Shown piece after piece: positions 20,182-29,396 of a stretch of DNA of 64,000 nt. The notes under the pieces are model-generated. The model was not told the origin of the DNA. It made no database searches and saw only the letters and a program-made list of their open reading frames with translations. Every line of letters begins with the position of its first letter. The stretch's first letter is position 1. The position numbers were made by a program, and so were the translations under genes. The DNA comes from Arenibacter echinorum (GTDB lineage: Bacteria; Bacteroidota; Bacteroidia; Flavobacteriales; Flavobacteriaceae). The stretch covers positions 783,360 to 847,359 of the forward strand of contig NZ_QLLN01000001.1 of assembly GCF_003259375.1 (NCBI RefSeq), given 5' to 3'.

Positions 20182-20727
20182 ATGAACTCGATTAATAATT
20201 TTCAGGAATTGGAAACGAACCGGCTCCACTTGCGGAGGTTGGAGGAGACCGATTGGCCTATGATTCGTTACCTACGTTCAGATAAGGAAGTAAACAAATT
20301 TGTTAATCGGCAACCCGCCGAAACCAAGGAAAAGGCACTTGCCTTTATAGCCAAGACCAACAATGATATAAACAATGGACAATTGTACCAATGGTGCATT
20401 TCCCTAAAGAACATTCCGGAAATGATTGGAAATATCTGTCTGTGGAATTTTTCACAAGATTATAAAACTGCGGAAATGGGTTACGACCTAAGTCCCAAAT
20501 TTCAGGGTCGGGGCATAATGGACGAAGCTATGAAAGCCGTGCTTAATTTTGGATTCATCCAACTGAAATTGGATCTAATTGAAGCCTTTACCAACAAACA
20601 AAATCTGAGTTCCAAAAAATTACTGCTTAGAAATAATTTTAAATGGAATACCAGCCGAAACGACCCCGATGATCCGGGCAATCTTATTTATGAGATTTAT
20701 AAAGAGAATTACCCGTGTAATCCTTAG
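20182..20727 (+). CDS. GNAT-family N-acetyltransferase, RimJ/RimL-like
   Basis: This 181-residue cytoplasmic acetyl-CoA-dependent acetyltransferase of the ribosomal-protein-alanine acetyltransferase-like group (Acetyltransf_3) has the N-terminal ETNRLHLRRLEETDW strand, IGNICLWNF, the AEMGYDLSPKFQGRGIMDEAM acetyl-CoA loop (Q/RxxGxG as QGRGIM), and KLLLRNNF near the C-terminus. Housekeeping RimJ-type enzymes and resistance enzymes share this fold, so the target is not defined. TAACTTTG at 20136-20143 is a good -7 box, 38 bp before the ATG. It is transcribed alone. Confidence 0.88.
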   Translation: MNSINNFQELETNRLHLRRLEETDWPMIRYLRSDKEVNKFVNRQPAETKEKALAFIAKTNNDINNGQLYQWCISLKNIPEMIGNICLWNFSQDYKTAEMGYDLSPKFQGRGIMDEAMKAVLNFGFIQLKLDLIEAFTNKQNLSSKKLLLRNNFKWNTSRNDPDDPGNLIYEIYKENYPCNP

Positions 20728-20899
20728 GGACAAGTTATTTTATTAGCCAATAGTCCGCTGTACAATTACCTATTGAGTGTCGAAAAACTTCAAGGTAGCG
20801 ACTTTAATATATTCACTTTTATTATTCTACCTGCAAGAACTCAAAAGATTTTATATCTTACAGTTTTGATCTCTAACAAAGTATTAAAATCCATATTCC

Positions 20900-21757
20900 A
20901 TGCAATACTCTAGAAATTCATTTTTAAAAACCCTCGGTCTTGGGGGCTTGGTGGCCACTAGCTCAGTTTTGACCGCTAGCCCATTTAAAGAAATTTTAGG
21001 GGAAAGCTACCTAAGTGCGGCACCGAGAAGCCTTACACTGGGGCTGGCATCCTATTCCACGCGAAAATTTAATTTGGATGAAACCCTGGTAATAGCCAAC
21101 CGATTGAATCTAAAACAGATTGCTGTCAAGAGTATGCATATGCCCTTGGAGAGTAGTGAAGAAGAGATTAAAGCTATAACTGCAAAATTCGAGAAGGCAG
21201 GAATAGGCCTTTATGGCGGGGGAGTCATTTATATGAAAACTGCCCAAGAAGTTGAAAATGCCTTTCGGTATGCCAAAGCTGCCAAAATGAAGTTGATCAT
21301 AGGAGTGCCCAATCACGACTTATTGCCTTTGGTGGAAATGAAAGTAAAGGAGACCAATATAAAGTTGGCTATCCATAACCATGGCCCGGGAGATGAGGTG
21401 TATCCAACACCCGAAGTGGTTTACGATAAAATTAAAGGGCTCGACACCCGTATTGGACTTTGTATGGATGTAGGCCACGTGCAAAGATTGGGGCTGGATC
21501 CCGTAAAGAACATTAAAAAATATGCCGATCGCATATATGATATCCACCTTAAGGATGTGGACAAGTCCGAGGCCGATGGTAAGTCGACCGAGTTTGGAAG
21601 AGGTGTCCTAGATATCCCAGCGGTACTGAAAGCCTTAAAAGCTATTAACTATACTGGCGTAATGGCAATGGAATATGAAAAGGACTCCGAGGATGTTTTT
21701 GCTGGCCTTGCCGAATGCGTGGGTTATGTAAATGGGACGTTGGATGCTATAAAATAG
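20900..21757 (+). CDS. Exported sugar phosphate isomerase/epimerase-like TIM-barrel protein
   Basis: This 285-residue protein of the xylose-isomerase-like TIM-barrel superfamily (AP_endonuc_2) has an N-terminal export signal. The signal reads like a Tat leader (SRNSFLKTLGLGG followed by a hydrophobic run), but the second Arg of the twin pair is Asn. Metal-site residues are visible in LAIHNHGPGDE, CMDVGHVQR, DIHLKDVD and MAMEYEKDSED. Such exported isomerases occur in sugar-oxidation loci of Bacteroidota, where they act on keto-sugars, inositols or hydroxypyruvate-like compounds. The following gene, a phosphotriesterase-like lipoprotein, begins 13 bp later, so the two form an operon. The substrate is unknown. 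Confidence 0.82.
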   Translation: MQYSRNSFLKTLGLGGLVATSSVLTASPFKEILGESYLSAAPRSLTLGLASYSTRKFNLDETLVIANRLNLKQIAVKSMHMPLESSEEEIKAITAKFEKAGIGLYGGGVIYMKTAQEVENAFRYAKAAKMKLIIGVPNHDLLPLVEMKVKETNIKLAIHNHGPGDEVYPTPEVVYDKIKGLDTRIGLCMDVGHVQRLGLDPVKNIKKYADRIYDIHLKDVDKSEADGKSTEFGRGVLDIPAVLKALKAINYTGVMAMEYEKDSEDVFAGLAECVGYVNGTLDAIK

Positions 21758-21770
21758 GTAATACAAAAAA

Positions 21771-22778
21771 ATGGGTGCAATGCTGAGATGCCATTTGTTG
21801 TTTTTTCTTATTGCGCTCACTTATGGGTGCACATTAAATGACCAGCAAGCTTTTATACAGGATGTTCAGGGTAGACACCCAGTGGATACCGATCGCGTTT
21901 GGTTGTCCCATGAACATATTTTGGTCGATTTTATTGGGGCCGATAGCATTCAGCACCATACTTGGGACCACGATGCCGTAATTGCAGAAGTAATTCCTTT
22001 TTTGGAAGAACTAAAAACCTATAAAGTAGATTATTTTGTGGATGCCACCCCGGCTTACCTGGGGCGGGATGTTTTGCTTCTTGAAAAAATGGCCAAGAAA
22101 ACAGGACTTAAGATAGTCACCAACACCGGGTTATATGGAGCCCGTAATAATAAATTTCTCCCAAAATATGTCCAAAATATATCTACCGAAGCTCTAGCGG
22201 AAAAGTGGATTTCCGAATTTGAAGATGGTATAGACGGTACCAGCATCAAGCCGGGCTTTATCAAGATCGGGGTAGATACGGCCAACCCGTTGGATACCCT
22301 GCATAAAAAATTGGTAAAAGCCGCTGCCATAACCAGTTTAAAGACAGGCTTAGCAATAGCCTCCCATACAGGAAAGGCCATAGGGCTTTGGCCACAACTA
22401 AAGGTCCTTGAGGAAATGGGGGTTTCTCTGGCCAAATTTATTTGGGTACACGCCCAGGCGGAAGATGAGAATAGCAGTTATTTAAAAGCTGCAACTATGG
22501 GCTGTTGGATAAGCCTGGATGGACTGGGTTGGGATGTGGAAAGGCATCTGGAAAAATTGGTATATGCCAAGGAGCACGGCATTTTAGATCATATACTCAT
22601 ATCACACGACGCCGGTTGGTACGATCCCCAAAAGCAACAACAGACCATTACTCCTTATACAAATATTTTCACCAAACTCCTTCCAGAATTGAGAGCCCAA
22701 GGCTTCACTGAAAAGGAAATTAATCTATTGATATCTGTAAATCCGGCAAAGGCTTTTGCTATTGACGGCGAGAACTAA
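21771..22778 (+). CDS. Phosphotriesterase-family lipoprotein hydrolase
   Basis: This 335-residue protein of the amidohydrolase clan is related to PTE/Php. The signal ends at a lipobox with Cys20 (TYGC). The binuclear metal site is represented by H47-x-H49 (SHEHIL), the bridging lysine K165 in PGFIKIGVD, a His in IASHTGKA, a His in IWVHAQAED and the Asp in ISHDAGW. Family members in this clade are usually lactonases or esterases rather than true phosphotriesterases. Co-transcription with an exported TIM-barrel isomerase suggests the pair processes a small sugar-derived compound outside the cytoplasm. An ATG at 21780 is an alternative start. Confidence 0.83.
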   Translation: MGAMLRCHLLFFLIALTYGCTLNDQQAFIQDVQGRHPVDTDRVWLSHEHILVDFIGADSIQHHTWDHDAVIAEVIPFLEELKTYKVDYFVDATPAYLGRDVLLLEKMAKKTGLKIVTNTGLYGARNNKFLPKYVQNISTEALAEKWISEFEDGIDGTSIKPGFIKIGVDTANPLDTLHKKLVKAAAITSLKTGLAIASHTGKAIGLWPQLKVLEEMGVSLAKFIWVHAQAEDENSSYLKAATMGCWISLDGLGWDVERHLEKLVYAKEHGILDHILISHDAGWYDPQKQQQTITPYTNIFTKLLPELRAQGFTEKEINLLISVNPAKAFAIDGEN

Positions 22779-22879
22779 TGCTGCAAATTACCCGTTCGCG
22801 TTTAATTTTGGTTTAGATTCTTTACCCCTCCTTTATCTTCAATTGTAAGCTTAGTAGTAAGAACAACACCACAGTTTTC

Positions 22880-24367
22880 CTAGTCAGCACGCATTATTTT
22901 CTCTATAAATTCTTCGGCATTTTTAATATGAAGGGCTCTTTTATCTTCTGACATACGGTTATATGAATAATACAGCATGGAGGTTCTTGGATTTGATTTA
23001 AAAAATTCCTGATGTTCAGCTATAAAACGCCAAAATAACCCATCCCAAATTTCTTCCCATTCGCCTTTAGGGTAATTACTCATTTTATTGATGTAGTTGG
23101 AAGCTCCCACATAAGGTTTGGTGGCGAAAGTGCCGCCATCTGAAAACTGACTCATTCCATAAACATTGGGAACCATTACCCAGTCATAGGCATCAATAAA
23201 TAACTCCATAAACCATTTGTATACTTCATCCGGATCAAATTCGCACAACAACATAAAATTGCCCAATACCATTAATCTTTCTATATGGTGACAATAGCCT
23301 GTTTTTAAAACTTGTTTAATGGTTTCGTCAATGGGTACAATTCCTGTGCTTCCGTCATAGAAACTCTTCGGTATTTTTCTATCAAAGCCCCAAAAATTTC
23401 TTGTTCTTGAGTAGCTTCCCTTGCATTCATACATTCCTCTGACGAATTCTCTCCAACCAATGAGTTGTCTTATAAAACCTTCGGTGGAATTGATAGGGAT
23501 ATTCTCTTTTTCTGCAAAAGAAAGACTTTGGGTTACAACATGATTTGGTAATATGAGACCTACGTTAAGTAGGGGGGAAAGAATGCTATGGTTTAAAAAG
23601 GACTGTTGTTTTACAATCGAATCTTCATAAATACCGAAATCAAAGAATCGGTACTCTAGAAATTGTACAAACCAATTCTCAGCTTGCTTGTGGCTTATGG
23701 GATAAATAGGATCTTTTGATAATTGCCCAGGATTGTTCTTAAAGTGTTTTTCTGTATATGTTACGGATTCGGTCCAAAAAGAGGTTGCCTCTGGAAAATG
23801 GATGCTCGGAGGTGTTTTTTCCTTAGGATACTTTTTACGGTTATCCGTATCATAAGTCCATTTTCCGCCTTTGGGTTGATCGCCATCTACTAATAAGATA
23901 TCCAGCTTTTTTCGTTGCTGTTTGTAAAAAGTAGTTTGAAAAAATGATTTTTTATCGGCCCTGAAAAAAGTGGAAAGGTCTTCTTTAGAATTAATAAACA
24001 ATGGGCTGCTAAAAGTATTGAGCTTATAGTTTTTGGCAATAGTTCCAATTCTCTTTTCAAGCCAATTGTCAACAGGGTCAATAATGTTGATTTCAGTTAT
24101 GTTTTTACTCTCGATTTCTTCATGAAATAAACTGATGTCGGATAATTTGTTGTTGGATTCTATATAATTGACCTTAATCCCTTTTTCTTCCAAAAAATTC
24201 TGATAACATTTCATTGAGGCCCTATGGAAAGCTATCTTCTGTTTGTGAAACATGTATTGTTTGAAGAAAAGGTACTCTTCAATTAAATAGACCTCCACAC
24301 CATTGTCAAGCAGAGGGCTTTCAGCAAAAAGCTGGTGTGGAAATATAAGGTTAATTGCTTTCTTCAT
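22880..24367 (-). CDS. Cryptochrome/photolyase of the PhrB (prokaryotic 6-4 photolyase) class without cluster cysteines
   Basis: This is a 495-residue flavoprotein of the CryPro/FeS-BCP photolyase class, which repairs UV (6-4) photoproducts or senses blue light. The N-terminal alpha/beta antenna domain occupies about 1-130. The FAD-binding helical domain has the diagnostic [12 protein letters not shown] (360-371), [17 protein letters not shown] (396-412) and FATKPYV motifs. In PhrB of Agrobacterium four cysteines (350, 438, 441, 454 by memory) bind a 4Fe-4S cluster. The matching positions here are Pro345, Pro433 and Glu436, and no Cys lies between 376 and the C-terminus, so the cluster cannot form. 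The tandem His pair 360-361 is kept. It lies next to, but apart from, an SRAP gene. Confidence 0.85.
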   Translation of the reverse strand: MKKAINLIFPHQLFAESPLLDNGVEVYLIEEYLFFKQYMFHKQKIAFHRASMKCYQNFLEEKGIKVNYIESNNKLSDISLFHEEIESKNITEINIIDPVDNWLEKRIGTIAKNYKLNTFSSPLFINSKEDLSTFFRADKKSFFQTTFYKQQRKKLDILLVDGDQPKGGKWTYDTDNRKKYPKEKTPPSIHFPEATSFWTESVTYTEKHFKNNPGQLSKDPIYPISHKQAENWFVQFLEYRFFDFGIYEDSIVKQQSFLNHSILSPLLNVGLILPNHVVTQSLSFAEKENIPINSTEGFIRQLIGWREFVRGMYECKGSYSRTRNFWGFDRKIPKSFYDGSTGIVPIDETIKQVLKTGYCHHIERLMVLGNFMLLCEFDPDEVYKWFMELFIDAYDWVMVPNVYGMSQFSDGGTFATKPYVGASNYINKMSNYPKGEWEEIWDGLFWRFIAEHQEFFKSNPRTSMLYYSYNRMSEDKRALHIKNAEEFIEKIMRAD

Positions 24368-24512
24368 TATTTTTATTACGCCTACACCTTTCGCTGCAGT
24401 ATTTTACGTTATTCCAATTTCTTTCCCACTTTTTACGCCATGTAAAAGGTCTTTTGCATACCAATTAGTTTTTGGAAAATTCATGTGCATATCTATCTTA
24501 TGTGGAGTAATC

Positions 24513-25256
24513 CTAATACTCTATCTCCAATTCCTCATATTTGACTTCCTCAATAATATTAGCTCTATTGGAATCTACTTTTGGATTGTAAAGGTCCTTG
24601 CTAACAGGGTAGGCGTTGATGGCAATATCGTCCATATCATCCTCCATAAGGTTCCGGATATCCTCTTCGTTGAGCTCGTTGTTCAACCATACGTCCACAT
24701 CCTCATCCCTTAAGATAATGGGTCTCCTATTTTTGGTGTTGTGGATTTTCTTGAAGAGGGGAGTGGCCGCCTTCGTCAAAATAGTAAAGGTGTTGTAGCC
24801 ATCCTTGGTGGTAGTATAGAGTCCTGCCAAACTCATAAGAGCTTCATTTTTTCGTTTAAAATAAAATGGGATCTTAAACTTCTTGGGAGCCGTGTGTGGT
24901 TCATAAAATCCGTTTACAGGGATAACGCAGCGCTTGGTCATGGCACTGTACTTATATATAAAATGATCAAAAAGCTTTTCTGATTGTGCGTTGAGTCCGG
25001 CCCCAAACCTGGCAGCCTCCTTATAGTATTTTTTGTAATCGGCCCCTGTGGAGTTCTGTGGCATTATGCCCCACATGGAAGGGGTTATGTGGTTGCTTTT
25101 TTCTTGTGGAATGATCCATAATAGGGGGTGCGCCCATCCGTTGGCGTGGTTATATGTAAGTTCGCCTTCAATGGGGGTTTTGCCCATTAATTTGGAAACA
25201 TTGTAAAATTTTTCCACGTCCTTGGCAGAGGCGGTTACCCTGGTACCGAAACACAT
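24513..25256 (-). CDS. yedK: SOS response-associated peptidase (SRAP/HMCES/YedK)
   Basis: This 247-residue protein shields abasic sites in single-stranded DNA by forming a thiazolidine crosslink through Cys2. The N-terminus is M-C-F, so the catalytic Cys2 is exposed after Met removal, which fixes the start. Other family residues are the Asn of GLNAQSE, Glu of GFYEP and the His near residue 170 (KKIHNTKNRRP). The C-terminus is acidic. It is encoded on the same strand as the photolyase, 145 bp upstream, and the two may form a DNA-repair pair. The canonical NARSE motif is NAQSE here, a mild variation. Confidence 0.92.
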   Translation of the reverse strand: MCFGTRVTASAKDVEKFYNVSKLMGKTPIEGELTYNHANGWAHPLLWIIPQEKSNHITPSMWGIMPQNSTGADYKKYYKEAARFGAGLNAQSEKLFDHFIYKYSAMTKRCVIPVNGFYEPHTAPKKFKIPFYFKRKNEALMSLAGLYTTTKDGYNTFTILTKAATPLFKKIHNTKNRRPIILRDEDVDVWLNNELNEEDIRNLMEDDMDDIAINAYPVSKDLYNPKVDSNRANIIEEVKYEELEIEY

Positions 25257-25363
25257 AATAATAGTTTTACCCTAAATTAAGAATTTAACTTTTCTGGACC
25301 GAATTCAAAATCTAAAATTTGTAAATTTGGAAAATATCCATAAAATAGGATTATTTCCAATTA

Positions 25364-25621
25364 ATGAAAAATATTGTGTACAGAAATCATGATCGATACG
25401 CCGTTAAACGTCTTTTAATGGAAATTGGAGCACACCAATTGAACAAGGAATGTGAGTTGATGAAGCTTCCATTTCCCAAACGCCTTGGCCTTTTCTATAT
25501 AGAAAGTTCCGATGACTGTGTGTACCTAGTATATAAATATTATGATGGGACAAGAAAGATCATGAAATTGGACCGATACGAACTCCCGGAAGCCGGATGG
25601 GAAAGGATTTCATTGGAGTGA
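25364..25621 (+). CDS. Hypothetical protein, 85 aa
   Basis: This is a small basic-to-neutral cytoplasmic protein without signal or membrane segment. It has a Tyr-rich centre (CVYLVYKYYDGTRKI) predicted to be beta-stranded. I do not recognise a family. A good -7 box TAAATTTG (25322-25329) lies 34 bp before the ATG, which supports expression. It is divergent from the SRAP gene and precedes the interspersed repeat. Confidence 0.65.
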   Translation: MKNIVYRNHDRYAVKRLLMEIGAHQLNKECELMKLPFPKRLGLFYIESSDDCVYLVYKYYDGTRKIMKLDRYELPEAGWERISLE

Positions 25622-25647
25622 AGTTGGATTGAGAAAGGAGTAATGAG

Positions 25648-25895
25648 AATCTAGATGCTAGAGTCTAGATTAAATTTACATCCCTCATCTGCAATGACAA
25701 CTTTGAAATTTTGATGTTCCCTCCCCTTGGGGGAGGGTTAGGAAGCGGACCAACAGAAAGAGGTTTTCCGCTTTGTCTTTATCGTAGCGTGGTAATTTCA
25801 ATCCCTTCCGTCTTCTCCTCCTAGGGTCGGAGAATCCACCTTCCCTTATACTTCGACTCCGCTCAGTACAGGCCAAGGGAAGGAGCCTTTTGCTT
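25648..25895. repeat. Bacteroidota interspersed palindromic repeat (TERSRS-type)
   Basis: A composite of inverted repeats fills this gap. AATCTAGA pairs with TCTAGATT (25648-25671), a C-rich and a G-rich arm pair around 25720-25738 (CCCTCCCC/GGGGAGGG), AGCGGA pairs with TCCGCT around 25753-25783, and CTTCCCTT pairs with AAGGGAAG around 25850-25890. The last hairpin encloses CTTCGACTCCGCTCAG, a sequence that recurs in many Bacteroidota genomes and yields spurious ORFs reading ACTERSRS on the other strand. GCAATGAC near 25690 matches an arm of the REP-like sequence. It is non-coding, probably a dispersed mobile or structural repeat. Confidence 0.75.
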
Positions 25896-26065
25896 TGAAA
25901 TTATGAATCATTATAAATTTAGTTTTACATCGTTCCACTAAAACAACGTATGTTTACGTTTTTATAACCACCACCAATATCAAACCAATTATGACACCAA
26001 TATTCACGGGATATTATTACATCTTCCAATCCATCCTGGAATAGGGCTACCGACCTCCCCGATCA

Positions 26066-27526
26066 ATGAAAAAATCAATTTTTTATTTATTAATTGTTTT
26101 TATTATTTCCTGTAATCCGGACAGTATAGTTCCAGAAAAAAATGTTGAAGTAATTCCTGTAGAGGAAGAAATTGTACCAATAGAAGAAGAGGAGGAGGTG
26201 CCCGTAGAAGAAGAGATGTTGCCGGAAGAAGTATTCCCGGATGGAAGCCTAAACAGCTTTTTCAATAACTGTCTTATCTCGGATAGATCCAGTAATATTG
26301 CTAGGAAGAACCCTATACAAATAACCGAATACGACCAGGTCAATAACAGGGTCAAAACCAATTATTCAAACTTGGAAAATCTGTTGGTCCAGGGCACCAA
26401 TAATCAAAGTTGGTTTGTTACCCAAAATAGTGAAGCTTCAACTGTAGTTGAAATTATTGGTGTAAATACAACTGATGGTTGGATAGGCCTAGGGAATACC
26501 TATCAGGGAAGTTTAAATACCAAAATTGGAGCGACCTTGGAATTTTTTAATCCATTCATCAACTACGAAATTATCAATGACAGGCCTTTGTTCAACCCTT
26601 ATCCAACTATAGCCTCGGAGGAAAATCTCCATTATATTCAACCTGGCGGTATCATTGAAAAATCTGATGGTACCTTTATTCTATTGACTCCTGTAGTATT
26701 CGGGCCACATACCAAAAGAAGTATTTATTACGCTACCAGTGCTAATTTACAGGATTGGACATTCCATGATGATCTGGTTTTGGAGACGATGACCATTACC
26801 TTTGCCAAACCAAATGGCAACGTATTCTCCACAGGAAATCCGTTTAAGTTGGATGATGGTAGTTTCTTGGTGCTGCTCGGGGTTCAGCAGCCTAACAATA
26901 ATTATACTTCCGCCTATATGATCATTGATGAAGATTTGAATATTTTACAGCAACCGACCGAAATCATGATTCCGGAATGGCAGGGTTTGGATCAAAACAG
27001 TTTTCCTTTGTCCATTACAAAATTCGATAATCAATACAGGATTTTATTTCACAGAAGAAATCCGAGTTTTATTGATAGGGAAATCCATGAAATTGTAGCC
27101 ACAAATTTGTTTGATGCCCTCAATTTAAATCAAAGTATTAGCTCTTCCCATATTATTCACAAAGGAAATACAAGTAGTGGTTATTTACGGGGGAAAGCGG
27201 ATGATGCGGCATACATGGAATTTAATTCGGAACTCTATATACTCCTTGGTGGTGAAGAGTTAGGGTCTGTCTATTTAACTTCGAGGAATAGGGAATACGG
27301 ACTTGTGAAGTTGAATGGAGGTAGTTGGAACCATGATAGCAGAAGTCCGTTATTGGTAAACCCAGTGCAATTGCATAAAAAGTACCCAGCTTATGATTGG
27401 GCTTGGGATCATTTGGGGGCTTTTGTCTCACCAATTATCAAGAATAATACACTTTATATTTTTATGGCTTTTGGTACCGATAATCCAGATTATTTTATCT
27501 CCGGAATAAAGGTGTCCTTAAATTAA
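26066..27526 (+). CDS. Lipoprotein with acidic linker and probable beta-propeller domain
   Basis: This 486-residue lipoprotein has its lipobox Cys at about residue 16 (IISC). A roughly 35-residue Glu/Val/Pro-rich acidic linker follows (about 28-60), probably a spacer from the membrane. The rest, about 420 residues, is rich in beta strands and aromatic residues, with blade-like motifs such as HYIQPGGIIEKSDGTF, STGNPFKLDDGSFLVLLG and YRILFHRRNPSF. The arrangement resembles the five-bladed propellers of GH43/GH32-like proteins, but no clear catalytic acid triplet could be assigned. Function is unknown; a glycan-binding or glycosidase-like surface role is a guess. It is a single gene. Confidence 0.75.
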   Translation: MKKSIFYLLIVFIISCNPDSIVPEKNVEVIPVEEEIVPIEEEEEVPVEEEMLPEEVFPDGSLNSFFNNCLISDRSSNIARKNPIQITEYDQVNNRVKTNYSNLENLLVQGTNNQSWFVTQNSEASTVVEIIGVNTTDGWIGLGNTYQGSLNTKIGATLEFFNPFINYEIINDRPLFNPYPTIASEENLHYIQPGGIIEKSDGTFILLTPVVFGPHTKRSIYYATSANLQDWTFHDDLVLETMTITFAKPNGNVFSTGNPFKLDDGSFLVLLGVQQPNNNYTSAYMIIDEDLNILQQPTEIMIPEWQGLDQNSFPLSITKFDNQYRILFHRRNPSFIDREIHEIVATNLFDALNLNQSISSSHIIHKGNTSSGYLRGKADDAAYMEFNSELYILLGGEELGSVYLTSRNREYGLVKLNGGSWNHDSRSPLLVNPVQLHKKYPAYDWAWDHLGAFVSPIIKNNTLYIFMAFGTDNPDYFISGIKVSLN

Positions 27527-27891
27527 CGACACCATATAGTTGCCATAAATTGTCACTGGCACACAGCTGATACAATTCCAAATTTAAAAAGGAGAATAGA
27601 GCAATCAGTAAAGAGAATTGAGTTCCTCTAGTCTATAAGTACAAAAGTGTGGTAAATTCAAAGTCTATATGTAGAATGCAGATTTGGTCCCAGTTAGTGG
27701 CCAAGGAGCAGTAATATTGTGGATACCGATGGGAAGCGCTTTAAAGAGCCAATCAATACCAGGTCAGTTATGGTATACCAACTATAGGATGGACAAATTT
27801 TTACTCATTTGGTGGAAATCTATGGCAAAATTGTATCGTACTAATTTATGAAAATTGTAGATTTACAGCCTTAGCCTAAAATTGTAATAAT
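27527..27891. other. Intergenic region upstream of PAS histidine kinase gene
   Basis: This region of 365 bp has no ORF above about 20 codons and no clear hairpin. An 8-codon ORF starts near 27848 and ends before the kinase frame opens. No promoter match was convincing. Confidence 0.35.
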
Positions 27892-29130
27892 TTGATTTGG
27901 TATAATTTATATAACCGATTTAAGCGAATTAAAAAAGTTAAGGATAAGACACGTCGCGAACTGGAAAATCAAATTGACGAACTTCAGAAACAAAATGAAA
28001 TCCTTAAATCGCTTTTGGCCTTTCAAAGTGAAGAGGAAAAGGATGAAAGTGAGAAATATGCCAATACCATCCTCAATAATATGGGCGATGCCGTATTTGT
28101 AAAAGACAACGGGAGCAGGTTGCTTTTGGTCAACGATGCTTTTTGCAATCTGTTCAACCTTCCAAGAACCAAAATAATAGGCAAAACCCTTGCTGAAAAT
28201 GTACCCCCCGATGAGCGGGAGAATTTCTTACGGATAGATAAGCAGGTACTGTTGGATGGCATAGATAATATTAATGAAGAGCCTTTAACCGTAGAGGAAG
28301 GCGAAAAGAAAATTATCTCTACAAGGAAGTCGAGGTTTATAGATGAGGACGGGAAAAAGTTTTTGGTTGGGGTAATACGGGATATTACGGAACGTATAAA
28401 GGCGGAGGAGGATTTAAGGGAGAGCGAAAAACAATTGAGGGAACTAAATGCTACAAAAGACAAACTGTTTTCTATCATTGCCCATGATTTAAGAAGTCCA
28501 TTTAATAATATTTTGGTGTTGTGCGATATCTTAAAGACACAATTAACTAAGTCAGAGGATTCAGATGCTCCAGTGTATTTGGGCCTAATACATTCTACAG
28601 CCAAAAACACCTTGGTACTACTTGAAAATTTATTGGATTGGGCAAAATCGCAGTCCGGTCAAATCAGTTTTAAAACCGAAAAAACTAGCATATCCCCTGT
28701 TATCCATGAAATATTGGAACTCTCAGTATCCATTGCTCGGACAAAAGGAATTTCAATAGAGGTAAATGTAGCGGATGAAATTGAAGTGAATTCCGATAAA
28801 AAAATATTAAAGACCGTCATTAGAAATCTTATTTCCAATGCCATTAAATATAGTAGACCGGGCGATAAAATAACGGTTTCCGCAATTGAAGAGGAAGACC
28901 AGGTTATGATTGTAATTTCTGATAAAGGTGTGGGAATGGACGATAAAACACTTGAGAATTTGTTCGGGATAACTACCAATACCCCATTGCCAGGCACCCT
29001 TAACGAAAAAGGTTCCGGTTTTGGATTGGTGCTATGTAAGGAATTCGTGGAAAAACTTGGTGGAAAAATTTGGGTTGAAAGCGAGGAAGGCAAGGGAAGC
29101 AATTTCATGTTTACGATACCTCGCAATTGA
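27892..29130 (+). CDS. Cytoplasmic PAS-domain sensor histidine kinase
   Basis: This 412-residue orthodox kinase lacks membrane segments. A basic N-terminus leads into a coiled coil (about 15-60), followed by a PAS domain (about 57-170, ending in VGVIRDITERIKAEE), HisKA dimerisation helix with the phospho-acceptor His198 in FSIIAHDLRSPFNN, and HATPase_c with N box (NLISNAIKYS), G1 (SDKGVGM) and G2 (GSGFGLVLCKEF). No receiver domain or response regulator is adjacent, so its partner is elsewhere. The start is uncertain: a stop codon lies 13 bp upstream of the TTG used here, and the first in-frame ATG would cut into the PAS domain. Confidence 0.85.
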   Translation: MIWYNLYNRFKRIKKVKDKTRRELENQIDELQKQNEILKSLLAFQSEEEKDESEKYANTILNNMGDAVFVKDNGSRLLLVNDAFCNLFNLPRTKIIGKTLAENVPPDERENFLRIDKQVLLDGIDNINEEPLTVEEGEKKIISTRKSRFIDEDGKKFLVGVIRDITERIKAEEDLRESEKQLRELNATKDKLFSIIAHDLRSPFNNILVLCDILKTQLTKSEDSDAPVYLGLIHSTAKNTLVLLENLLDWAKSQSGQISFKTEKTSISPVIHEILELSVSIARTKGISIEVNVADEIEVNSDKKILKTVIRNLISNAIKYSRPGDKITVSAIEEEDQVMIVISDKGVGMDDKTLENLFGITTNTPLPGTLNEKGSGFGLVLCKEFVEKLGGKIWVESEEGKGSNFMFTIPRN

Positions 29131-29396
29131 TCATTAAGTAAATATTCTTGGCGGAATTGGAATAATGGGTAGGTTAAGCACTCCTTTTTTTTTGTGGAAA
29201 TATAGCATAAAAGAAGCCTATACACTTTGCTGATATTTGCAAAATATATAAGCTTTGAATTGTGAAGATTCCTATTATTTGCTTATTCTAACCATCCTGT
29301 GGTTAGTTCCTGCTACTTTCCACTGTTATTCCGGTAAGAACATCACCAACGGACTCTCTCCTTGTTTATTTTTCACCCTACAATTACACCTGCCCA

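Noticed and set aside
28023-28610. Minus-strand ORF of 195 codons within the PAS kinase gene, Ser-rich
   Set aside because: It mirrors the kinase coding frame and has no domain, start context or promoter; it is a shadow.
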